Position numbers and translations under genes: made by a program. Shown here piece after piece: positions 31,801 to 40,928 of a stretch of DNA of 64,000 bases (position 1 is its first letter; each line of letters starts with the position of its first letter). The notes under the pieces were generated by a model, which was not told the DNA's origin, made no database searches, and was given only the letters and a program-made list of their open reading frames with translations. This DNA is from Cherax quadricarinatus (lineage: Eukaryota > Arthropoda > Malacostraca > Decapoda > Parastacidae), in NCBI RefSeq assembly GCF_038502225.1, contig NC_091292.1, positions 53,374,278 to 53,438,277 on the forward strand, read 5' to 3'.

Positions 31801-32414
31801 CTATATAGACATCTCCAGAGAATACTATAAGGCCTCCCCCTCTAGCATTCAGCCTGTTTCTGGTTTTTGTAGCAAGTTGTTAGAAGAAGATCAGGTCTAG
31901 TTATCCCTTGACTTGAGTGAAATATTGATAGAGTTTTGGGATTACAACTAGGTGATAATAATCCAACGAAATAAAATTTGAGATCTTTAATGCAAGAGGT
32001 GTCTAAGTGGATAATATTACATAACTTAGGATACAAGCTCCTTCATATCTCTTGTAGTGCAATACTGAATTGTATGCATGGTAATACATCGCTGAGGGCA
32101 CTTTTCAAACAGTACAAATCGTGAGCAATTTACTATGATGAGATATACTCTCGAATACGAATAATACAAATATGTAATGTCTCAGTAAGATTTGACTCAA
32201 AATAGACATAAATAGTGAAAGACAATAAGTCCTCAAATAATCCATCTTCTTGACCATCAAGGCAATCAAAACAGCTAGTTTGAACAAAATGATGAAACAT
32301 TCACCAAGCAGCAATAATGTACCAAGCAGCTGCACAGCATCAGGAACAAGGAGACAAAATAACACCCTAACTTAGGACCATTAGCAGATCCTCCATAAAA
32401 GGCATAAAACTCCA
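31801..32414. other. Intron sequence, no recognised element
   Basis: AT-rich and apparently single copy within the window. An 86-codon hydrophobic minus-strand frame at 32105-32365 shows no family features and no splice signals; I do not call it a gene. Confidence 0.4.
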
Positions 32415-32750
32415 TTAACCCTCTGACTGCTTCGGTCGTATATATACGTCTTACGAGCTACCGTGTTTGACGTATATATACAGTGGACCCCCGCATACCG
32501 ATGGCATCACATAACGATTAATCCGCATACCGCTTGCTTTAATCGCAAAAATTTTGCCTCGCATACCGCTTAAAAACCCGCTCACCGATTTTCGTCTGAG
32601 ACGCGTCCAATGTGCGGCCTGAGCCACGCTCACATGTTCCACCGGTGGCATTGTTTACCAGCCAGCCTCCGCGGTAACATCCAAGCATACAATCGGAATA
32701 TTTCATATTATTACAGTGTTTTCGGTGCTTTTTCTGGAAAATAAGTGACT

Positions 32751-33287
32751 ATGGGCCCCAAGAAAGCTTCTAGTGCCAACCCTACAGCAATAAGGGTGAG
32801 AATTACAATAGAGATGAAGAAAAAGATCATTGATAAGTATGAAAGTGGAGTGCATGTCTCCGAGCTGGCCAGGTTGTATAATAAACCCCAATCAACCATC
32901 GCTACTATTGGTGGTACAGCTGCTGCTGCTGCACTGTCAGCTGCTGCTGCTGCTGCTGTAGCATCGTCTGCTGCTGCTGTAACATCGTCTGTTGCTGCTG
33001 TAGCATCGTCTGTTGCTGCTGTACCACCGTCAGCTGCTGCTGCTGCTGTAGCATCGTCTGCTGCTGCTGTAGCATCGTCTGTTGCTGCTGTATCACCGTC
33101 AGCTGCTGCTGCTGCTGTAGCACCGTTGTTGGTGTGGCTTATTGAGAATACCAAGAAACAATTAACCCCAGAGGATTTTCCACCCAGGATAACCCAAAAA
33201 AGTCAGTGTCATCGAAGACTGTCTAACTTATTTCCATTGGGGTCCTTAATCTTGTCTCCCAGGATGCAACCCACCCAAGTCGACTAA
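32751..33287 (+). CDS. Open frame: Tigger HTH fused to Ala/Ser/Val-rich repeats (chimeric)
   Basis: From ATG 32751: MGPKKASSANPTAIRV, KYESGVHVSELARLYNKPQ (helix-turn-helix), STIATI, then about 70 residues of A/S/V-rich repeats (AAVASSVAAV type) encoded in frame by 21-bp units. A tail of about 50 residues is read from the reversed SINE. 178 residues in all. Nothing shows that it is expressed. The repeat has no stops in several frames, so openness is weak evidence of function. It could at most be a DNA-binding, transposase-derived protein without catalysis. Confidence 0.35.
   Translation: MGPKKASSANPTAIRVRITIEMKKKIIDKYESGVHVSELARLYNKPQSTIATIGGTAAAAALSAAAAAAVASSAAAVTSSVAAVASSVAAVPPSAAAAAVASSAAAVASSVAAVSPSAAAAAVAPLLVWLIENTKKQLTPEDFPPRITQKSQCHRRLSNLFPLGSLILSPRMQPTQVD
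32905..33125 (+). repeat. 21-bp minisatellite (GTAGCATCGTCTGTTGCTGCT type)
   Basis: Units of 21 bp with variants such as GTACCACCGTCAGCTGCTGCT, interspersed with CTG runs. The second variant matches the 21-bp unit of the arrays at 39828 and 40475, so the arrays are related although the host Tigger copies are separate insertions. Confidence 0.9.
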
Positions 33288-33300
33288 CACCCAGGTGAAC
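33160..33300 (-). mobile_element. tRNA-derived SINE fragment (3' part), reversed
   Basis: Reverse complement of the 43646 SINE from its GTTAGTCGACTGGTGTG-like block to GGATAACCC: here GTCGACTAACACCCAGGT, GGACAATT-like CCATTGGGGTCCTTAATC and CAGGATAACCCAAAAAAGTC. The tRNA-like head is missing. It lies inside the Tigger at 32481-33782. Confidence 0.85.
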
Positions 33301-34782
33301 AGGGAAAAATGCCTGGAACTAGTGCTCATATTGGTGAATTTAAAGCCAGCAAAGGTTCATTTGAGAGATTTAAGAATCATAGTGGCATACACAGTGTGAT
33401 AAGGCCTGTTCTGGAAGAAAATGCCAAACAGGACCAACAGTACTCAGGAGGAAAAGGCACTCCCAGGACACAGTGTCTCATCAGTCATTGCTGCATCTTC
33501 AATAAAGGTAAGTGTCATTTATTCTTCATTTAGTAGACTAGTACATGCACAATATATACTGTGCATGTACTACTCTACTATTGTGCATGTATCCTTCTCT
33601 TTGTGTGTGGGAAAATGTATATTTCATGTGGTAAAAATTTTTTTTTCATACTTTTGGGTGTCTTGCACGGATTAATTTGATTTCCATTATTTCTTATGGG
33701 GAAAATTCATTCGCATACCGATTATTTCGCATAACAATTACCCCTCTTGCACGGATTAAAATCGTTATGCGGGGGTCCACTGTACTCATAAATTCTAGCG
33801 GCTTCAAATCAAGCAGGAGAAAGCTGGTAGGCCCACATGTGAGAGAATGGGTCTGTGTGGTCAGTGTGCACCATATAAAAAAAATCCTGAAGCACACAGT
33901 GCATAATGAGAAAAAAAAAACTCAGACGGTTTTTTTTTAATTAAAATACCAAATTTGTGGTCTATTTTTGTATAGTATTTATGGTTGTATTCTCGTTTTC
34001 TTGGTCTCATTTGATAGAATGGAAAACATATTATAGAAATAGTGATTTTGATTGGTTTTACTATAAAAAGAACCTGGAAAAGAAGCTCAAAGTACGGGAA
34101 ATGTTTGATTTTTGCCGAGGTTCAAAAGTAAACAAATGATGTCATTGCCCAATAAATGTCCAACTAGTCATTCTAATATGCAGTCATGAATGGGTTGACA
34201 TTATTTGTGCAGTTATTACAGTATTGCAGTAGTCTGCATAACAGTAAATCTTCTATTTTTTGTTTGAATAAAAATTCAAAATAGAAAGCAAGAGTAATAT
34301 CAGAGGGGCCTGGAGATGTTACTGATGAGCAAAGAAAATGTTATTTTAGAGCCAGGAATGTCTGGATTGTTCATTCTGGACCTTATTTTGAAATTGTCAT
34401 ATTTTTTAATTTTCATGAAATTGGCCAAATTGCAAATTTCTGACCATGTTATTAGGTAGTTGAAGTTGGTAAATGGGGAGTTTCTTGTACTCAACCGATA
34501 GAAAAAATAGAGTTCTAAAGAAATAGCTATGAGTTTGGTCAACTAGAACAATGGAATTAGCCGAAAATAGGGCTCAAAGTGGGCGAAATCGCCGATTTGT
34601 AAATATCGCCGAGGTTGCTAACTTCACGAGAGTGTAATTCCGTCAGTTTTCCATCAAATCTCGTTCTTTTGGTGTCATTACAATTGGTAAAAGATTCTTT
34701 ATCATTTCATAAGAATTTTTTTTTTTTAAATTTTGCAACACCAGGAGACACCTCAGGATTGGGGGTTGCAACAGTCAAGGGG

Positions 34783-35861
34783 TTATCCCTTTCAGGGTTT
34801 TGGCCGCACTAGTACGGCTTACGCACCAGGGTTTTTGACGTACTAGTACGCCTAAATTCTAGCGCCCTCAAATCTAGTGAGAGATAGCTGGTAGGCCTAC
34901 ATATGAAAGAATGGGTCTATGTGATCAGTGTGCACAGTATAAAAAAAAATCCTGCAGCACACAGTGCGTAATGAGAAAAAAAAAAACTTTGACCGTGTTT
35001 TAGGATTAAAACAGCGACTTTGCACTGTATTTTTGTATGGTATTTATTGTTGTATTCTAGTTTTCCTGGTCTCATTCTATAGACTGGAAGACATATTACA
35101 GAAATTGAGATGATTTTGACTGATTTTACAATGAAAAATACCTTGAAATTGAGCTCAAAGTAACAGAAATGTTCGATTTTTACCAAAGTTCAAAAGTAAA
35201 CAAATCATGCTATGCGTCCAATACACATCAACTAGTGAGTCTAATATTCTTTCACAAGTGTGCTGATATTATTTATGCCATTTTTGACACTAATGCAGTA
35301 GTCTGCATAACAGTAAATCTTCTATTTTTTGTGAGAATAAAAATTCAAAATGGAAAGCAAAAGAATGTAAGAGGGGCATTGGGACATGGCTAATGAACAG
35401 AGAAAATGTCACTTTAGTGCCAGGAATGTCTTTCTTGTTTATTCTGGACCCTATTTGGAAATTGGCATCTTTTGAAATTTGTGTGAAATTGGCAAAACTG
35501 CTAAATTCTGACCACTATATTGGATAGTTGAAATTGGTAAATGGGTGGTTTCTTGCACTCATTCGATATAAAAAATGGAGTTCGAGCAAAATATTCATTA
35601 TCTTTGTCGACTAGTACAGTGGAATTGGCCGAAAATAGGGCTCAAAGTGGGCAAAATCGCCAATGCATAAACATCGTTGAGACCACTAACTTCGCGAAAG
35701 CATAATTCCGTAAGTTTTCCATCAAATTTCATACTTTTGGTGTCATTATGATTGGGAAAAGATTCTCTATCTTTTCATAAGAAAAAATTATTTTTTTTTT
35801 TAAATTTGGGCGACCCTGAGAACAAGTTTCTGAGAGGGCCTGTCAACCCTGAAAGGGTTAA
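34783..35861 (+). mobile_element. piggyBac-type MITE P9 (1,071 bp), directly adjoining P8
   Basis: Left TTAT 34783-34786 (shared with P8), right TTAA 35858-35861. Ends CCCTTTCAGGG and CCCTGAAAGGG. The palindromes are CGCACTAGTACG and CGTACTAGTACG about 33 bp apart at 34804-34850. It belongs to the CTAG-core subfamily, whereas adjacent P8 belongs to the TATA-core subfamily. Confidence 0.93.
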
Positions 35862-36375
35862 TACTGAATCAAAGTTCAGCATAACCAAATCTCTGACTAC
35901 GACAATGCGTAGATGCCACAAAGCAGGTCAGAAGCTTCAGCTTCAGACCAGGTTGGAGAGTGTCTCCACACGATACACAACCTCTGCAAAACGTCAAAAC
36001 CACTAAGTCTGAATGAGAGGTAGGTTTCAAAAACACCAGTAAAACCATACTCTACCAAAACAGAATCTAAATGACGAACAAACAACCAGAGATGAGAGAG
36101 ATCCCTGGAGAGATGTTGCTAGAACCAGAAGCAGATGGGGAAAGAGGTATGGACTGCAAGCCACACATCGGCTGAGATCACATGATTCGCCCGTGCTACT
36201 CCAGCGGGGCGTGAGGTACCACCTGACACAAACAAGCGAGCGGCAGGTAGCAAGGAAGTTTGTGAGGGTGGACAGCCAATCACAACTATTCAACAGCAAG
36301 CACAGTGAGAAGAGTAATACATGTTACATCCTACCTACATACATAGCTAATATAGTAAGTCAAATAATAATATAA
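35862..36375. other. Unclassified stretch
   Basis: Moderately GC-rich for the window, with no open frame of note, no paired terminal repeats and no splice-site pair that I could support. It could be an LTR-like or simple intronic sequence. Confidence 0.35.
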
Positions 36376-36708
36376 AGCAAGATACATATTTTCATTTCAT
36401 GTATGAGTGAGATGAAAGTGCTGAATGATGATGAAAGTACAGTGGACCCCCGCATAACGATGGCATCACATAGCGATTTTTCCACATAACGATTACTTTT
36501 ATCGCAAAATTTTTGCCGCGCATACCGATTAAAAACCCGCTTACCGATTTTCGTCCGAGACGCGTCCAATGTGCCCTCAGCCAGCCTCACATGTGCCGCC
36601 CCGTCCCATTGTTTACCAGCCAGCCTCCGCGGTAACATCCAAGCATACACTCGGAATATTTCGTATTATTACAGTATTTTCGGTGCTGTTTCTGGAAAAT
36701 AAGTGACC

Positions 36709-38499
36709 ATGGGCCCCAAGAAAGCTTCTAGTGCCAACCCTACACCTCAAAGGGTAAGAATTACTATAGAGATGAAGAAAGAGATAATTGATAAGTATGA
36801 AAGTGGAGTGCGTATAGCCGACCTAGTCAAGCTGTACAAGAAACCCCAATCAACCATCGCTACTATTGTGGGCACCAGAAAGACAATCAAGGAAGCTGTT
36901 CTTGCCAAAGGTTCAACTGTGTTTTCGAAACAAAGATCGCAAGTGATGGAAGATGTTGAGAGACTCTTATTGGTGTGGATAAATGAAAAACAGATAGCAG
37001 GAGATAGCATCTCTCAAGCGATCATATGTGAAAAGGCTAGGAAGTTGCATGAGGATTTAATTAAAAAAATGCCTGCAACTAGTGATGATGTGAGTGAATT
37101 TAAGGCCAGCAAAGGTTGGTTTGAGAGATTTAAGAAGCGTAGTGGCATCCATAGTGTGATAAGGCATGGTGAGGCTGCCAGTTCGGACCACAAAGCGGCT
37201 GAAAAATATGTGCAGGAATTCAAGGAGTACATAGAAACTGAAGGACTGAAACCTGAACAAGTGTTTAATTGTGATGAAACAGGCCTGTTCTGGAAGAAAA
37301 TGCCAAGCAGGACCTACATTACTCAGGAGGAAAAGGCACTCCCAGGACATAAGCCTATGAAAGACAGGCTTACTTTGTTGATGTGTGCCAATGCTACTGG
37401 TGATTGCAAAGTGAAGCCTTTATTAGTGTATCACTCTGAAACTCCCAGAGCGTTCAGGCAAAAGAATGTCCTCAAGGATAATTTGTGTGTGCTGTGGAGG
37501 GCAAACAGTAAGGCATGGGTCACTAGGGAATTTTTCTATAACTGGTTACACCATGCATTTGCCCCCAATGTGAAAAATTACCTAACTGAAAAGAAATTAG
37601 AACTTAAGTGCCTCCTGGTGTTAGACAATGCCCCTGGTCATCCTACAGACGTGGCAGAGCGACTTTATGGGGACATGAGCTTCATTAAGGTGAAGTTTTT
37701 GCCTCCTAATACCACTCCTCTCCTGCAGCCCATGGACCAGCAGGTTATTTCCAACTTCAAGAAACTGTACACAAAAGCTCTGTTTGAAAGGTGCTTTGTA
37801 ATGACCTCAGAAACTCAACTGACTCTAAGAGAGTTTTGGAGAGATCACTTTAATATCCTCAATTGTGTAAACCTTATAGGTAAGGCTTGGGAGGAAGTGA
37901 CAAAGAGGACCTTGAACTCTGCTTGGAAGAAACTGTGGCCAGAATGTGTAGACAAAAGGGATTTTGAAGGGTTTGAGGCTAACCCTGAGAATCCTGTGCC
38001 AGTTGAGGAATCCATTGTGGCATTGGGAAAGTCCTTGGGGTTGGAGGTTAGTGGGGAGGATGTGGAAGAGTTGGTGGAGGAGGACAATGAAGAACTAACC
38101 ACTGATGAGCTGATAGATCAACTTCAAGAGCAAGAGGCCAGACCTGAGGAAACTGGTTCAGAGGAGGGGAGAGAGAAATTGAAGAAGTTGCCTACTACAA
38201 AGATAAAGGAAATCTGTGCTAAGTGGCTTGAAGTGCAAACCTTCATGGATGAAAATCACCCTCACACAGCTATTGCAAGCCGTGCTGGTGATTATTACAC
38301 TGACAATGTTGTGAAACACTTTAGGCAAGTCATAAAGGAACGAGAGGTACAGGCCACTATGGACAGATATCTTGTGCGAAAGAAGTCCAGTGACTCTGAA
38401 GCTGGCCCTAGTGGCATTAAAAGAAGAAGGGAAGTAACCCCAGAAAAGGACTTACTACCTCAAGTCCTAATGGAAGGGGATTCCCCTTCTAAACACTAA
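36709..38499 (+). CDS. Tigger/pogo-type DDE transposase, intact, 596 aa
   Basis: The start is ATG 36709 (GACCATGG, good Kozak context). Residues 1-60 form a psq/CENP-B N-terminal helix-turn-helix (EMKKEIIDKYESGVR, KLYKKPQSTIATI). Residues about 72-140 form the CENP-B type second HTH (LLLVWINEKQIAGDSIS, FKASKGWFERFKKRSG). The DDE_1 domain runs from about 170 to 380, with Asp189 (FNCDETGLF), Asp306 (LVLDNAPGHP) and Asp343 (LQPMDQQVISNF), giving D, D and D as in the pogo group. An acidic stretch lies near 430-490 (EDVEELVEEDNEELTTDEL), and a basic KRRR near the C-terminus may be a nuclear localisation signal. The role is excision and TA-targeted integration in the nucleus. The frame has no stop or shift, unlike the other copies here. 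Confidence 0.95.
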   Translation: MGPKKASSANPTPQRVRITIEMKKEIIDKYESGVRIADLVKLYKKPQSTIATIVGTRKTIKEAVLAKGSTVFSKQRSQVMEDVERLLLVWINEKQIAGDSISQAIICEKARKLHEDLIKKMPATSDDVSEFKASKGWFERFKKRSGIHSVIRHGEAASSDHKAAEKYVQEFKEYIETEGLKPEQVFNCDETGLFWKKMPSRTYITQEEKALPGHKPMKDRLTLLMCANATGDCKVKPLLVYHSETPRAFRQKNVLKDNLCVLWRANSKAWVTREFFYNWLHHAFAPNVKNYLTEKKLELKCLLVLDNAPGHPTDVAERLYGDMSFIKVKFLPPNTTPLLQPMDQQVISNFKKLYTKALFERCFVMTSETQLTLREFWRDHFNILNCVNLIGKAWEEVTKRTLNSAWKKLWPECVDKRDFEGFEANPENPVPVEESIVALGKSLGLEVSGEDVEELVEEDNEELTTDELIDQLQEQEARPEETGSEEGREKLKKLPTTKIKEICAKWLEVQTFMDENHPHTAIASRAGDYYTDNVVKHFRQVIKEREVQATMDRYLVRKKSSDSEAGPSGIKRRREVTPEKDLLPQVLMEGDSPSKH

Positions 38500-38546
38500 C
38501 ACACTCTCTCCCCTCCTCCCATCCCATCAATCATCACCAGATCTTC

Positions 38547-38559
38547 AATAAAAGTAAGT
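38547..38559 (+). promoter_or_regulatory. Poly(A) signal abutting a donor-like GTAAGT in the Tigger 3' UTR
   Basis: AATAAA at 38547-38552 and GTAAGT at 38554-38559, in TTCAATAAAAGTAAGTG. It is 48 bp after the stop codon, in the intact element. Confidence 0.6.
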
Positions 38560-38911
38560 GTCATTTAATTGTGCATGCCTTTTTCAGTTTGTGTGTATTA
38601 AAATTAACATTTCATGTGGTAAAAAAAATTTTTTTTCATACTTTTGGGCGTCTTGCACAGATTAATTTTATTTCCATTATTTCTTATGGGGAAAATTCAT
38701 TCGCATAACGATTATTTCGCATAACGATGAGCCCTCTTGCACGGATTAAAATCGTTAACCGGGGGTCCACTGTATTTTCATTTTGGGGATTTTCTTTTTG
38801 GGTCACACTGCCTAGGTGGGAAACAGCCGACTTTTAAAAAAAAAATTAATTTTAGTTATTAATGAAAATATCAGCAATATCAAATTATATGAAAAGGCAA
38901 ATATGTACGTA

Positions 38912-39202
38912 CAGGGGACCCCAAGATTACAACGTCATCAGATTACATAAAATTCAGATTAAGTAATATTTTTGCGTCAAAATATTGGCTCACTTAACGA
39001 CAAAGAACTCAGTTAAAGTCGTTCGTCCCGAACGTGTCTGCATGGCCTGAGCAGCCCAGCCACTCCATATACAGCCAGTGTGCCATTGTTTACAAGCCAG
39101 TGAGGACAATTCCACCTTATATGCAATACATTTTGTATTCCATTGTTTTTAGTGCTTGTAACTGCTAAATAGTGCCAGCCCTGTGGTAAAGATGGTGAGA
39201 AA
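38912..39202 (+). mobile_element. Tigger 5' end of another subfamily, truncated
   Basis: It starts CAGGGGACCCCAAGATTAC after TA at 38910-38911. It holds a Tigger-like 5' UTR (TTACAAGCCAGTGAG, TAGTGCTTGTAACTGCTAAA), then jumps past the start codon into GTGCCAGCCCTGTGGTAAAG (N-terminal codons, ASPVVK). Another Tigger follows at TA 39203-39204. No 3' end is attached here; the matching second part may be the segment at 40250-40928. Confidence 0.7.
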
Positions 39203-39204
39203 TA

Positions 39205-40250
39205 CAGTGGACCCCCACCTTACGATGGCATCACGTTATGTTAAATCCACCATACGATACATTTTAAACGCAAAAATTTTGCCTCGCCTCACGCTAAAAA
39301 ACACCTCACGCGATGCGTCCGAGACGCATCCCACGTGTGGCCTGAGTGCGCCTCAGCTGCCCTGTGGGTGCCAGTGTTTACAAGCCAGGCAGTGTGGTCG
39401 CATCCACGCATACAATCGGTACATTTCATATTATCACAGCGTTTTTAGTGATTGTACCTGCAAAATAAGTCACCATGGGCCCCAAGAAAGCTTCTAGTGC
39501 CAACCGTGCAGTAAAAAAGGTGAAAATTACTATGGAAATGAAGAAAGAGATAATTGCTAAGTACCAAAGTGGAGTGCGTGTCTCGGAGCTGACCAGGATG
39601 TACACCAAACCCCAATCGACCATCGCTACTATTGTGGCCAATAAAATGGCAATCAAGGAAGCTGTTCTTGCAAAAGGTGCAAGTTTGTTTTCGAAACAGA
39701 GATTGCAAGTACTCAAAGATGTTGAGAGACTGTTATTGGTGTGGATAAACGAAAAACAGATAACAGGAGATACCATCTCCCAAGCGATCATATGTAAAAA
39801 GGGTGGGAAATACGTACTATCGTACCACAGTCAGCTGCTGCTGGACCACCATCAGCTGTTGCTGCACCACCATCAGCTGTTGCTGCACCACAGTCAGCTG
39901 TTGCTGAACCACGGTCAGCTGCTGCTGCACCACGGTCAGCTGCTGCTGCACCACGGTCAGCTGCTGCTGCACCACCATCAGCTGCTGCTGCACCACCATC
40001 AGCTGCTGCTGCACCACCATCAGCTGCTGCTGCAGCACCGTCAGCTGCTACTGCACCACCGTCAGGTGCTGCTGCACCACCGTCAGGTGCTGCTGCACCA
40101 CCGTCAGGTGCTGCTGCACCACCGTCAGCTGCTTCTGCACCACAGTCAGCTGCTGCTGCACCACTGTCAGCTGTTGCTGCACCACCATCAGCTGCTGCTG
40201 TACCACAGTCAGCTGTTGCTGAACCACCATCAGCTGTTTCTGACCAACAT
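39205..40250 (+). mobile_element. Tigger family A 5' part joined to a 21-bp minisatellite
   Basis: Left TIR CAGTGGACCCCCACCTTACG after TA 39203-39204, the 5' UTR, ATG 39475, N-terminal coding to about 39800, then a minisatellite (about 39828-40245). No right TIR was found. At about 40250 another Tigger 5' UTR begins, so the element is incomplete or was recombined with its neighbour through the shared minisatellite. Confidence 0.75.
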
Positions 40251-40281
40251 GACTCGTCCCGAACATGTCCGTCCAGCCTGA
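39475..40281 (+). CDS. Open frame: Tigger DNA-binding domain fused to 20 heptad repeats (chimeric)
   Basis: 268 residues from ATG 39475. Residues 1-110 are the Tigger HTH and the start of the CENP-B domain (MGPKKASSANRAVKKVKI, ELTRMYTKPQSTIATIV, RLLLVWINEKQITGD). After GGKYVLSY comes a run of 20 seven-residue units of the form HHxQLLL (variants HRQVLL, HGQLLL), each encoded by one 21-bp minisatellite unit. The last residues (TNMTRPEHVRPA) are read from a neighbouring Tigger 5' UTR. A periodic Leu-rich, His-rich heptad could form a coiled coil or zipper after a DNA-binding domain. However, the minisatellite has no stops in other frames either, so coding is not proven. Confidence 0.35.
   Translation: MGPKKASSANRAVKKVKITMEMKKEIIAKYQSGVRVSELTRMYTKPQSTIATIVANKMAIKEAVLAKGASLFSKQRLQVLKDVERLLLVWINEKQITGDTISQAIICKKGGKYVLSYHSQLLLDHHQLLLHHHQLLLHHSQLLLNHGQLLLHHGQLLLHHGQLLLHHHQLLLHHHQLLLHHHQLLLQHRQLLLHHRQVLLHHRQVLLHHRQVLLHHRQLLLHHSQLLLHHCQLLLHHHQLLLYHSQLLLNHHQLFLTNMTRPEHVRPA
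39828..40245 (+). repeat. 21-bp minisatellite, unit CAGCTGCTGCTGCACCACCGT, about 20 copies
   Basis: Regular 21-bp periodicity with point variants (CAGGTGCTGCTGCACCACCG, CAGCTGTTGCTGCACCACAGT). The junction with the Tigger coding sequence reads GAAATACGTACTATCGTACC, exactly as in the second array at 40452. Confidence 0.95.
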
Positions 40282-40928
40282 GCGCCTCAGCTTCCCTTCC
40301 CTCATTGTTTACAAGCCAAGGTGGCCGGTTGCATGCATACATTTGATACATTTTGTATTATTCCATTGTTTATAGTGCTTGTAACTGCTAAATAAGCCAC
40401 CATGGGCCCAACAAAAACTTCTAGTGCCAACCCTGTGGTAAAATGGGTGAGAAATACGTACTATCGTACCACGGTCAGCTGCTGCTGCACCAATATCAGC
40501 TGTTGCTGCACCACAGTTGGCTGTTGCTGCACCACGGTCAGCTGGTGCTGTACCACGGGCAGCTGTTGCTGCACCAGTCAGCTGTTGCTGAACCACGGTC
40601 AGCTGCTGTTGCACCATGGTCAGCTGCTGCTGCACCATGGTCAGCTGCTGCTACACCACCATCAGTTGTTGCTGCACAACAGTCAGCAGTTGCTACACCA
40701 GTCAGCTGTTGCTGAACCATGGTGAGCTGCTATTGCACCAAAGTCAGCTGTTGCTGCACCACGGTCAGCTATTGCTGCACCACGGTCAGCTGGTCCTAGT
40801 GGCATTAAAAGAAGAAGGGAAGTAACCCCGGAAAAGGACGTGCTACCTAAAGTCCTAATGGAAGGGGATTCCCCTTCTAAACATTAACAACTTCCACACT
40901 CTCCCGTCCTCCCATCCCATCAATCATC
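40250..40928 (+). mobile_element. Tigger derivative: 5' UTR, 21-bp minisatellite, C-terminal tail
   Basis: 5' UTR (CCCTCATTGTTTACAAGCC, TAGTGCTTGTAACTGCTAAA), ATG 40402 with MGPTKTSSANPVVKWVRN, then the GAAATACGTACTATCGTACC junction and minisatellite units at 40475-40790. The array runs at AGCTGGTCCTAGTGGCATTA straight into the codons for the transposase tail (AGPSGIKRRREVTPEKD) and stop. All catalytic coding is absent. The array-to-tail switch occurs in a shared AGCTG, which suggests microhomology-mediated loss. Confidence 0.8.

Larger units (their letters stand above)
32481..33782 (+). mobile_element. Non-autonomous Tigger family A copy with 21-bp minisatellite and SINE scrap
   Basis: TIRs CAGTGGACCCCCGCATACC and TATGCGGGGGTCCACTG, TA at 32479-32480 and 33783-33784. 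It keeps the 5' UTR, the N-terminal HTH codons from ATG 32751, a minisatellite (32905-33125), a reversed SINE fragment (33160-33300), two small transposase scraps (EFKASKGSFERFKNHSG) and the 3' UTR with AATAAAGGTAAGT. The catalytic Asp blocks are gone. Confidence 0.92.
32415..34786 (+). mobile_element. piggyBac-type MITE P8 with nested Tigger, head-to-tail with P9
   Basis: The left TTAA is at 32415-32418 (CCCTCTGACTG end); the right target copy is TTAT at 34783-34786, shared with the next element. Subterminal palindrome CGTATATATACG at about 32448, with a second copy split by a Tigger at TA 32479-32480. The empty form of the same site is in P12 at about 58996-59010 (CGTATATATACTCATAAATT). Without the Tigger the length is about 1,060 bp. 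Confidence 0.92.
36440..38772 (+). mobile_element. Intact Tigger family A transposon (2,333 bp)
   Basis: TIRs CAGTGGACCCCCGCATAACG and the right-end complement GGGGGTCCACTG (with AACC for ATGC next to it), TA at 36438-36439 and 38773-38774. It holds an uninterrupted 596-codon transposase, a 5' UTR of about 269 bp, and a 3' UTR with AATAAA (38547) and GTAAGT (38554). The insertion site is in an RTE tail whose empty form is at about 24453 (GAAAGTATTTTC). It is the best candidate for a recently active or still active element in the window. Confidence 0.95.
36376..38842 (+). mobile_element. RTE-type 3' tail split by a Tigger insertion
   Basis: 36376-36439 (GAGTGAGATGAAAGTGCTGA, ATGATGATGAAAG) continues at 38773-38842 (TTTTCATTTTGGGGATTT, GGGTCACACTGCC, ACAGCCGACTTTT and an A-run). 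Together they equal the uninterrupted tail at 24410-24541. Confidence 0.8.

Noticed and set aside
32105..32365. 86-codon hydrophobic minus-strand frame
   Set aside because: No homologous motif, no splice signals or start context; compatible with chance in AT-rich DNA.
39828..40790. CRISPR-like array because of regular repeats
   Set aside because: Contiguous 21-bp units without spacers, in a eukaryotic transposon.
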